From Pachysolen tannophilus NRRL Y-2460 (taxonomy: Eukaryota; Ascomycota; Pichiomycetes; Alaninales; Pachysolenaceae), in the NCBI GenBank assembly GCA_001661245.1, contig KV454014.1:159179-223178 (forward strand): 64,000 nt of DNA, written 5' to 3'. Shown piece after piece: positions 10,899 to 18,656 of the stretch. Made by a program: the position numbers and the translations under genes. Each line of letters starts with the position of its first letter. The first letter of the stretch is position 1. A model generated the notes under the pieces. It was not told the DNA's origin. It searched no databases and saw only the letters and a program-made list of their open reading frames with translations.

Positions 10899-12899
10899 TC
10901 AAGTCATTTGGTACTTTGGACCACCACCACCTTCTGGAACTTCCCAATCAATATCCTGTGTTGGGACTTTAATATCACAAGTTTTACAATGTATACAATT
11001 TTGAGAATTTATTTGGAATTTCACACCTAATTCAGATTTTTCATCTTCAACATATTCATAAACACCAGCGGGACAGAACCTAGCCTCAACACCTTTATAC
11101 TTTGGGAAACTAATCTTTGCATGTTTTTCCAAATCTTGATTTGGGACTCTTAAATGACATTGTTCATCTTCCTGATGATATGTACCTGTTCTTGAAACTG
11201 AAGTCAAGATATCAAATGTAATATGTCCATCTGGTTTTGGATATTCAATTGGGGTATATTCACTTGCTAAATGAGTTTCAGAACTATCAGATTTATGATG
11301 TTTTAAAGTATAACTTTCAAAACCTCTTGTAATCATTGTTATCAACCCTGATGCAACCATTCCTCCCCATACTCCAAATGGAGTTCCAAAAGATGGACGA
11401 ACATTTCTTACTTCGTATAATTCATCATGAACCCATGAAAGCTTATAGTCTACTTCGTATGATTTTAATTCAATCGAATCCCACTCTTGATATTGTGGTA
11501 ATATTTCTTCATCAGCTTCTTTTTCTTCAATTTCTTCATCTTCTTCAGGTTTTTGCAATGGGCCAACTTCTTGTAAAACTTCAAAAATGTTATCAGCTGC
11601 CATCATACCAGATTTCATTGCTGTGTGAGTACCTTTGATCTTTGGAACATTCATGAAACCAGCAGATTCTCCAACTAATACACCACCAGGGAAGTATAAT
11701 TTAGGAACAGATTGGTATCCACCTTCATTAAGTGCTCTTGCACCATAAGAAATACATTTACCATCTTCCAAGATATCTTTATAAAAAGGATGAAGTTTCA
11801 TTTTTTGAAACTCTTGATAAGGTGAAATCCATGGATTTGCATAATCAAGACCCACAACTAATCCAACAGTAACTAATCCATCACCAAAATGATATTGGAA
11901 TCCACCTCCATAAACATCTGATGTCAATGGATAACCTAAAGTATGAGCAATATAACCTTTTTTAAAATTTTCTGGTTTAACTTCCCATACTTCTTTTAAT
12001 CCAATTCCATAAGTTTGATTTTGTTTACCTTCTCTTAATTTAAATTTCTTGATCATTTTTTTACTTAAAGATCCATGACAACCTTCTGCTAATACTGTCA
12101 TTCTTGCAAGAAATTCCATACCTTTTTCAAATTCAGGTTTTGGAACTCCTTTCTTGGAAATACCCATATCTTTAGTAACAACACCTTTAACACCACCTTT
12201 AGTATCATAAAGAACATCATCAACAGAAATACCAGCATATATTTCAACCCCCAATTCCTCAGCTTTTTCAGCAAGATATTTTACAACTTCACTCAATGAA
12301 GCAATATAATTTTTCCCCTTATTTATCATTTGAGGAGGCTCTGGAAGTGGAATAGCAGTTCCTCCTTCAAATAAAAATTTCATATGATCTTCTTCAACTA
12401 AAGTAACCAAATCTGGTGGAAGTGGTATTCCTCCCCCATTTTCATCATAAAATTCACTATCTGGAAATAATTCTCTTAATGCTCTTGGCTCCAATACTGC
12501 ACCAGACAAGATATGTGAACCCATCCCCGGGGCTTTTTCCAATATAACAACTCTTAAATCACCATTTCCCTTTTCATTATCCAATTGCTTCAATCTGATG
12601 GCAGTAGCTAATCCGGCAGGACCTCCCCCAACAATACAAACATCTACAATATCACTTGCTCTTTCTTGTCGAAGCATCTCCTGTTCTTCCTCCGACATTT
12701 CATCAAAACTCACCTCCTCAGATTTTTGGAAAGCTCTACTTGTTGAGAATGTCCGATAATTTCTAATTTTACTTTCATAATTCCAATTTTTCAACCTCAA
12801 TTGTAATGGCATAGATGACGAAATAGACCTAGAAACATTTTTCAAAAAAATACCTCTACGAAAAATTATTCTGGGTACTATCGATAACCCCAATCTCAT
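10899..12899 (-). CDS. CIR2: Electron-transfer-flavoprotein:ubiquinone oxidoreductase
   Basis: Inner-mitochondrial-membrane flavo-iron-sulfur enzyme that passes electrons from ETF to ubiquinone. The 666-residue product starts with an Arg/Ser-rich, acid-poor presequence of about 60 residues. The FAD dinucleotide-binding motif is DVCIVGGGPAGLATAIRL at about residue 87. The middle contains the membrane and quinone region with GFMNVPKIKGTHTAM. The C-terminal ferredoxin-like domain carries the four [4Fe-4S] ligands, Cys609 in FCPAGVYEY and Cys635, Cys638 and Cys641 in CIHCKTCDIKVP. Length and motif order match mammalian ETF-QO and yeast Cir2. A CACGTG box and a CCAAT box lie upstream. Confidence 0.95.
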   Translation of the reverse strand: MRLGLSIVPRIIFRRGIFLKNVSRSISSSMPLQLRLKNWNYESKIRNYRTFSTSRAFQKSEEVSFDEMSEEEQEMLRQERASDIVDVCIVGGGPAGLATAIRLKQLDNEKGNGDLRVVILEKAPGMGSHILSGAVLEPRALRELFPDSEFYDENGGGIPLPPDLVTLVEEDHMKFLFEGGTAIPLPEPPQMINKGKNYIASLSEVVKYLAEKAEELGVEIYAGISVDDVLYDTKGGVKGVVTKDMGISKKGVPKPEFEKGMEFLARMTVLAEGCHGSLSKKMIKKFKLREGKQNQTYGIGLKEVWEVKPENFKKGYIAHTLGYPLTSDVYGGGFQYHFGDGLVTVGLVVGLDYANPWISPYQEFQKMKLHPFYKDILEDGKCISYGARALNEGGYQSVPKLYFPGGVLVGESAGFMNVPKIKGTHTAMKSGMMAADNIFEVLQEVGPLQKPEEDEEIEEKEADEEILPQYQEWDSIELKSYEVDYKLSWVHDELYEVRNVRPSFGTPFGVWGGMVASGLITMITRGFESYTLKHHKSDSSETHLASEYTPIEYPKPDGHITFDILTSVSRTGTYHQEDEQCHLRVPNQDLEKHAKISFPKYKGVEARFCPAGVYEYVEDEKSELGVKFQINSQNCIHCKTCDIKVPTQDIDWEVPEGGGGPKYQMT

Positions 12900-13067
12900 A
12901 TTGATATTTTCACCTCAAGATAAACTCTTCCAAAACTCTCTTCAAGATCAACAATTCTACCTTAAATTTGGTTTATACTCGGTTGTTGTCGATGCTGACT
13001 TAATGAGAATTTTTCACATGGTCCATTTACTGACCAAAAATTTTCTTTTTTCTTTTTTTGCTTTATA

Positions 13068-13075
13068 TCACGTGA
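13068..13075. promoter_or_regulatory. TCACGTGA E-box upstream of CIR2
   Basis: The palindrome TCACGTGA is 169 bp before the CIR2 start codon. It fits the binding consensus of Cbf1 and of the bHLH factor Tye7, whose gene is in this window. Binding is inferred. Confidence 0.45.
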
Positions 13076-13108
13076 GGTCCACGCAACCATCACAAGAAAA
13101 GAGATCAA

Positions 13109-13116
13109 CCAATTGG
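13109..13116. promoter_or_regulatory. CCAATTGG, candidate HAP-complex site
   Basis: CCAAT is present on both strands as CCAATTGG, 210 bp before CIR2. The Hap2/3/4/5 complex activates respiratory genes through CCAAT in yeasts, which suits an electron-transport gene. Use in vivo is inferred. Confidence 0.35.
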
Positions 13117-13362
13117 ATTTGCTGGTTTTCAAATCAACAGATGGAGGAAGAGATTATAATTATATTGATATATATATGATATTATATATTTATTTTGTGA
13201 TAAGAAGTAAGCACAAGAGTATAGATGAGATTTTCTACCAGAGAAACCAAAATTTATCACTCATAAAAATAAAAAAAAAAAAAAAAAAAAACTTTGCAAA
13301 AAAATTGAGCAAAATAGCCGTTAACCCATCATCATAGAATAGAAGAAAAAAAATTCTACAAA

Positions 13363-13440
13363 CAGACACACATATATATATATATATATATATATGTAAG
13401 TGTTTGTGTGTTTGTATGTGTATGTGTATGTGTGTGTAAG
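13363..13440. repeat. Compound CA/TA/TG microsatellite
   Basis: ACACAC, then about 12 TA units, then TG-rich repeats. The order makes the block roughly self-complementary. Confidence 0.8.
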
Positions 13441-13494
13441 TGAGTTGTTTGTTTTTTTTTTTTTGTTTTGTTTTTTTTTCCTTTAAAACTACTT

Positions 13495-16176
13495 CTAATG
13501 AACTTCTTCTTTGACCAAAATAGTTAATAGCCTTTCTTCTTCATCCATATCTAGCCAGAAATCTTTAGCCATGGTCCAATCTTCGTCACCAGCTAAGTCT
13601 ATGTAATCTCCATCATCATCTTTATATTTTAATTTTGTATTTACAGTGACAGCAAATTCGGGAATTGATCTTTCTAATTTTAAGAAAACTAAAGCTCTCA
13701 TCATACTATAGCTTGAATTTTTAACAACTGAAATGTGGAAACTTTCATTACCGTACAAGATTCGAACTTTTACATCTTCATCTGAATTAGAAGATGCAGG
13801 TGATGAAGTCATGCTTAAACCATTCATTGGTGTTATTATTGAATTTATGGAGCTTGATGTTCTATTATTATAAGCATTTGGAGTTGAAAAAGATCTAAAT
13901 TTTTCTGGTGGACCTCCAGCACCAGAAGATGAAGAATTACCACCTAATGATCCATAATTATGACCATTATTATATTCTGTTATATGATGATCTGACAGTC
14001 GACGGAATCCATTATTATTAGTTCCAACAGTATTAGTAGTATTACTTGGAAGTTTTGAAGCACTTCCAATAGAAGCTGTTCTAGGTGCTGCATTAATAAA
14101 TTCTTCTTGATATGAATTAAATGAAGTTCTAGCAGATGCATTATTACTTAAAGGTGAATAAGTATCAAATTCACTATTTCTTCTAGATAATGAAGAGTTT
14201 AACTCTTCAGTTAAATTTCTTAAACAATTTTCCCATTGTGATCTACTTTCTTCTGATTGAAATCTTAATATGAAAACACCTGTATCTTTACTACCTGTCC
14301 AACTTATAGTTAAATAATGCCCTGTTACTCCATCTTTCTTATTACTTGTTGTTAAATTATCTATATTTGCAATGAAAATCCTTCCTTTTAATTCCAATTG
14401 ATATGGTTTAATATTATTATTATTATTATTATTTCCAATTCCATTACCAATACCATTACTATTAATTGAATTATTATTATTATTTAAAGAAGCATTTGAT
14501 GAACCACCATTATTATTATTATTATTTAATGAACTTGTTGATTTTTTCCTAATATCCAAAATATTTTTCTTTGTTGGTGGAATAATTTCACTAAAGAAAA
14601 AAATTATTTTTTCAAAAAGATAAGCTTTAAATTCTCTTTCTGGTCTAGTATCTGTTACACCTAATGTACCATGAAATAATAAATCACCAAAATTTGAAGG
14701 AGAATAACCTCTCCAATCTCTTACATTATCTAACAAATATTTAAAATGATTAACATTTTCAGCTCTTCTTTGAACTTCATTAATATTATTTGCAAAATTT
14801 TTAGCAGCTTTTAAAGCTTTAATTAATTCATTATAATTTAAACATGTTGAATCTGAATATTTTACTAAATCTGATAATAATAAATGATATTTACAAACTC
14901 TTTGAATTGGTTTAATAAGAAAATATTGTAATTCATCTGGAACACTTATTAATGTTGAACTTCTTCTTAAATTATTTACTTCTTGAACAATTAATTCATT
15001 TGCAGCATTTAAACCAACAGGCCATGCTTCATATGCTTTAAATGGGAAAGAAATTGCATGTAAAAAAACTGAACCTATTCTTTGATAAGATTCAGAAACT
15101 TTTGCATTTAATTCTAATCCAACAAGAAATTTTCTTTGAAAATCAACAATTTCTGTTAAATTTGGAAATAAAATATGTATCAGTTCTGGAGAAACTAATT
15201 CTGCTTTTTCTAATTCATATTTAAATTGTAATAAAATTTCTAAATGTTGAACATAAGTTCTTTCACTTTCAACAATTTCTTTAATAACTTTTGATCTTGA
15301 ATCTGGAGTTTCTAATTCATAAATTTGTGAAATTTTTGGATATTTTAAATCTAAAACTAAATTAACAGCTTTAATAACTTTTAATAAATCATTTGTACTA
15401 TCAGAATAAACATCTGAAATAGTAAATAATTTATCATCAACTGTTTTTAAATGTGTTTTACAATAATATAAAAAATCATAAACACTTTTTTTACAAATTC
15501 TTAAATCTGTTGATGTAAAAATTTCAATTTTACCAGCATTATTTAAATTTAAAGAATTAAATATAACACAAAGTGGTGCTCCTTGTTGAAATAATTTCCA
15601 AACCACTGTAACAGGATCAAAACTTACTTTTGTAGGTAACCTTCCAGCTGCAAAAGTATATAAATTTGTTGAAGTAGCTGCAAACAGATCTGATGAATTA
15701 GAATTAGAATTAGAATTAGAACTCAATGGAGTCTGTGGAGACCATGTATTACTAGCCACAGTACTTGAACCCCCAAACGATAACGAATTATAAGATTTCC
15801 TCATACTACTTCTTGAACTATTCCCATTATCATTATTGACATTAACATTAACATTAGTATTAGTATTGACATTATTATTGACATTAGTATTATTCCCTTG
15901 AAAATGTCTAAAAGACTCTTCCAATTGATCTAATGCCAAAGATTGTTGTTCAACACTCAATTCAGCTGTAGACCTAGCAAAAACCATATAAGTATCCATT
16001 CCAGGAACTTTCTCTAACCTCTTTAACAAAGTAAGGCATATATAATATAACGATTCACTAGCATCTCCTTTAACATTCATAGCTAATGAAGCTGCAGGTA
16101 AAACCCCTTTCGAATTCGTCTTAATATTGATTGGTAAGCTCGAGCTAGAGCTCGAAACAGAACGTGATGCTGTCAT
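13495..16176 (-). CDS. CDC24: Cdc42 guanine nucleotide exchange factor
   Basis: Polarity regulator that loads GTP on Cdc42 at bud and mating sites. The 893-residue order is diagnostic. A calponin-like Cdc24 domain (about 180-255, VVWKLFQQGAPLCVIFNSL) is followed by a DH domain (about 290-475, VIKEIVESERTYVQHLEILL, KPIQRVCKYHLLL). A PH domain with Asn-rich insertions (about 490-650) comes next. A C-terminal PB1 domain (about 805-892, VKVRILYGNESFHISV, DEDWTMAKDF) binds Bem1. The frame stays open for four codons upstream to a GTG; the first ATG (MTASRSVSSS) was chosen. Low-complexity Asn/Ser tracts separate the domains. An ACGCGT palindrome lies 440 bp upstream. Confidence 0.95.
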   Translation of the reverse strand: MTASRSVSSSSSSLPINIKTNSKGVLPAASLAMNVKGDASESLYYICLTLLKRLEKVPGMDTYMVFARSTAELSVEQQSLALDQLEESFRHFQGNNTNVNNNVNTNTNVNVNVNNDNGNSSRSSMRKSYNSLSFGGSSTVASNTWSPQTPLSSNSNSNSNSSDLFAATSTNLYTFAAGRLPTKVSFDPVTVVWKLFQQGAPLCVIFNSLNLNNAGKIEIFTSTDLRICKKSVYDFLYYCKTHLKTVDDKLFTISDVYSDSTNDLLKVIKAVNLVLDLKYPKISQIYELETPDSRSKVIKEIVESERTYVQHLEILLQFKYELEKAELVSPELIHILFPNLTEIVDFQRKFLVGLELNAKVSESYQRIGSVFLHAISFPFKAYEAWPVGLNAANELIVQEVNNLRRSSTLISVPDELQYFLIKPIQRVCKYHLLLSDLVKYSDSTCLNYNELIKALKAAKNFANNINEVQRRAENVNHFKYLLDNVRDWRGYSPSNFGDLLFHGTLGVTDTRPEREFKAYLFEKIIFFFSEIIPPTKKNILDIRKKSTSSLNNNNNNGGSSNASLNNNNNSINSNGIGNGIGNNNNNNNIKPYQLELKGRIFIANIDNLTTSNKKDGVTGHYLTISWTGSKDTGVFILRFQSEESRSQWENCLRNLTEELNSSLSRRNSEFDTYSPLSNNASARTSFNSYQEEFINAAPRTASIGSASKLPSNTTNTVGTNNNGFRRLSDHHITEYNNGHNYGSLGGNSSSSGAGGPPEKFRSFSTPNAYNNRTSSSINSIITPMNGLSMTSSPASSNSDEDVKVRILYGNESFHISVVKNSSYSMMRALVFLKLERSIPEFAVTVNTKLKYKDDDGDYIDLAGDEDWTMAKDFWLDMDEEERLLTILVKEEVH

Positions 16177-16612
16177 TACCAAAAACACTCAACCTAAATA
16201 TATATATATATATATATATATATTTTACCTTTATGATTTATAAATTATTATAATTAATTCGTTGTTTTTTTTTTTCTACTGCGAAAAAAAATTTCTAAAA
16301 CGGAAAGGGGAAAGAAAGGAAAATCTCATACAACAACAAAAAAATACAAATACAAAGAAAGAAAAAAAAAATACAAACAAACAAACAAAGAAACAAACAA
16401 AACAAAACAAACTTTTTAATCAATTAAAATTAATCAGCAACTTTTATTCTATCAATTCAATTGAAATATCTAATACTTTTAAATATAAATTATGATAAAT
16501 CAATTTCTATCCGCCAATTAAAAATAAACTAATAATATATTTATATATATATTTATTTGTATAAAGAAATTCAAAAATTTTTTTTTTTTTTATTTAAAAA
16601 AAATGAAGTTTT

Positions 16613-16628
16613 TTTTAACGCGTTAAAA
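16613..16628. promoter_or_regulatory. MCB-type palindrome upstream of CDC24
   Basis: The perfect palindrome TTTTAACGCGTTAAAA contains ACGCGT (16618-16623), the core bound by MBF at G1/S genes. It is 442 bp before the CDC24 start. Function is inferred from the motif. Confidence 0.45.
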
Positions 16629-16854
16629 GGTAGTGTGGTTTTTGTACAAAAAAAGGTGAAAAAAAAGAAAATTTTTTTTTTTTGTTGTTATTAATTTAGG
16701 CGGCATCAGCGGTGTCAGTGGGCGGAAGAGAAAGAAAAAAGTGGTGGAAGTGTGGGCGGAGTGAGCGGCGTGAGCGGTATCAGTGGGCGGGCGGCCACTG
16801 ACTGCTGGCTGAAGCCACTAGCCGCTAGAGGCTCAGTTGGTGCTGGGGCTCAGT

Positions 16855-16892
16855 AGCTTCAGTGGCTTCAGTGGCTTCAGTGGCTTCAGTGG
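16855..16892. repeat. Tandem 9-bp repeat (GGCTTCAGT)
   Basis: Four head-to-tail units, the first with one mismatch (AGCTTCAGT), inside a GC-rich island. A partly complementary GGCTGAAGCCACT lies at about 16808, so the strand could fold. A 12-bp GCTCCTGCTCTT repeat follows at about 16949-16982. Confidence 0.8.
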
Positions 16893-17012
16893 TTCTGCGG
16901 CCCTGCGGCCCCGCCCTTTATTTCCGCCCTACACTCCCAACGAAAAGCTCCTGCTCTTGCTCCTGCTCTTGCTCCTGCTGTTGACCAGATAAAAGAAAAA
17001 AGTGAATTAACT

Positions 17013-18251
17013 CTAAGTGTCCTTTTTTTGTTTCAACATCTTATTTGCAGTCCAAACAGTTCTATCCAAGGCATAACCCATTGTAAGTACTCCTCCCACA
17101 GCGCTGCATGCTCCTAATAAGAATGAAGAAAGACTTTTCAAATATTGTTCTCTATTTATAACTTTTAATGGAGAAATATCAAAATAAAAAAAAAGTGAAG
17201 GAATACCACCTCTTGCATGTAAAGTATGTGGATGATCTTCATCTTTACCACCTTGAAGTGGTCTATCATGATAAGTTGAAGAAAATTGGTTTGTTTCTAA
17301 AGTATTACCATTTAAAAATTCATACCTTGTAGCAACAACTTTTAAATAATATGAAAATAAATGATTTTTTTCATTTTTAATAACTTTATGACCATCTAAA
17401 GGATGAGTAGAAGTAACAACATCATTTTTAGTATTTTTAACCATTTCAATTTCTCTACCTTCATGTGGATCAGGTCCAAATGAAAAATGATTAATTTCAT
17501 GATCAAAATTAAATCTATTTTCATGCTTATAATAAAGTGACATATCATGAACATGTTTCCCAGGAATTGTAAGTGATGAACCTGGTGCAAAATGTAAATT
17601 ACCTGCAAGTCTATTTATTTCAACAGTACCTTTTATACGACAACCTTCATCTAATCTTTGATTGATCTGCTCAACATATCCTGATTTTTCACATTGCTCA
17701 ATATCTTTACCATCATAAAAAGCCCATGCTACTTGAGCATAAGCAGCTTTAACAGATTCACATGTATTACAACAGACTTTATCTTCAAGTTTTTTTTGAT
17801 CATTACCTTCTTGAGATATAGCTCCATAACAAGAACCACAATAATTTGGATCATTAGTTGTAATTAAATCTTTAATATCTTGATTTATAATAAATTCTCC
17901 ACCATCTAATTGCTCTCCATCAGGGTTAAGCCTATATTTTTGAAATCCAGATTTTAATAAATCTGCTTGTAAATCTCCTGAAACATCCATTATATCTAAC
18001 GTTAATAAATCACATGGCATATTAGGAAAAGAAACATCAATATTTATATCCAATTTCTTACTCCGATCTCGATCAACAACTAACTCCGGTCTTATGGCTA
18101 TCGTCCTATAATCAATCCATTCATTCATAATTAACATTAAAACAACTAAAATACACCCTACTGTAATTAAACCTCCTGAAGCTGTTCTAACTTTTGCATC
18201 TTCAACCGTCTTGGCAAAAGCATCAAGATTCAACAATCTCGGTTTGGCCAT
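17013..18251 (-). CDS. ERV46: ER-Golgi COPII vesicle protein Erv46
   Basis: Membrane protein that cycles between ER and Golgi with Erv41 and retrieves escaped ER proteins. The 412-residue product begins MAKPRLLNLDAFAKTVEDAK, the typical Erv46 N-terminus, followed by a membrane segment (about residues 27-45) and a long lumenal domain. The lumenal domain has the cysteine cluster CGSCYGA...CCNTC. A second membrane segment lies near the end (FLLGACSAVGGVLTMGYAL), and the short cytosolic tail ends KQKKDT. The frame extends two codons upstream to a GTG; the ATG two codons later was chosen. Confidence 0.95.
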   Translation of the reverse strand: MAKPRLLNLDAFAKTVEDAKVRTASGGLITVGCILVVLMLIMNEWIDYRTIAIRPELVVDRDRSKKLDINIDVSFPNMPCDLLTLDIMDVSGDLQADLLKSGFQKYRLNPDGEQLDGGEFIINQDIKDLITTNDPNYCGSCYGAISQEGNDQKKLEDKVCCNTCESVKAAYAQVAWAFYDGKDIEQCEKSGYVEQINQRLDEGCRIKGTVEINRLAGNLHFAPGSSLTIPGKHVHDMSLYYKHENRFNFDHEINHFSFGPDPHEGREIEMVKNTKNDVVTSTHPLDGHKVIKNEKNHLFSYYLKVVATRYEFLNGNTLETNQFSSTYHDRPLQGGKDEDHPHTLHARGGIPSLFFYFDISPLKVINREQYLKSLSSFLLGACSAVGGVLTMGYALDRTVWTANKMLKQKKDT

Positions 18252-18656
18252 CTTCACAATTCAAAATAAAAAAAAGTAAAAAAAGTACCTAAATTCCAAT
18301 ATCTGAAATTGACCTCACTAATGCTACACCTATACTTAATTAGATTTTAGATTGATTTTGAATTTTACTCAACTGAACTAACTGGTGGTACTTTTTATTA
18401 TTGCATACGTATTCCCCGAGAAGGTGAAAATTTGGAAAAAAAAACTAAAAAAAAATAAAAATTAAAAAAAAAAAAAAAAAGCGGGAAAAAAAGCCCTAAA
18501 AAAAAATATTTAGGCGGCAAAAACGGGCGGAACGAGGGCGGAACAAAGGCAAAACTGGCGGGAGAATTGGCGGGAACACTTGGGTAGGACTTGTGGAAAT
18601 GGTTGAAAAGGTGGAACTGGTGGGAAAGGTTTTCCCCTACCACTTAGGTGTCCTGC
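18252..18656. other. ERV46 promoter and SIP3 3' region
   Basis: No gene is seen. After an A/T stretch, 18510-18580 has a cluster of GGCGG units, including GGCGGCAAAA, GGCGGAAC (twice) and TTGGCGGGAA. The last resembles an E2F-type site. A purine-rich tract follows up to the SIP3 stop codon. Confidence 0.5.

Larger units (their letters stand above)
12900..13494. other. CIR2 promoter and CDC24 3' region
   Basis: Both neighbours are on the minus strand, so this region holds the CIR2 promoter and the CDC24 3' end. It contains an E-box, a CCAAT palindrome, a poly-A tract and a compound CA/TA/TG microsatellite. No gene is seen. Confidence 0.5.
16177..17012. other. CDC24 promoter and ERV46 3' region, with GC-rich island
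   Basis: Next to CDC24 there is a (TA)n tract (about 16198-16223). Farther upstream there is an MCB palindrome at 16613-16628. From about 16690 to 16982 the composition changes to GC-rich, G-biased repeats (GGCGG, GGCTTCAGT, GCTCCTGCTCTT). No open frame of note is seen in the island. Confidence 0.55.

Noticed and set aside
13363-13440. CA/TA/TG repeat considered as a telomere-like or Z-DNA element
   Set aside because: It is an ordinary compound microsatellite; no telomeric unit repeats.
18398-18643. 81-codon minus-strand open frame in the ERV46 promoter
   Set aside because: Pro/Phe-rich translation of the GGCGG cluster and T-runs; no conserved motif.
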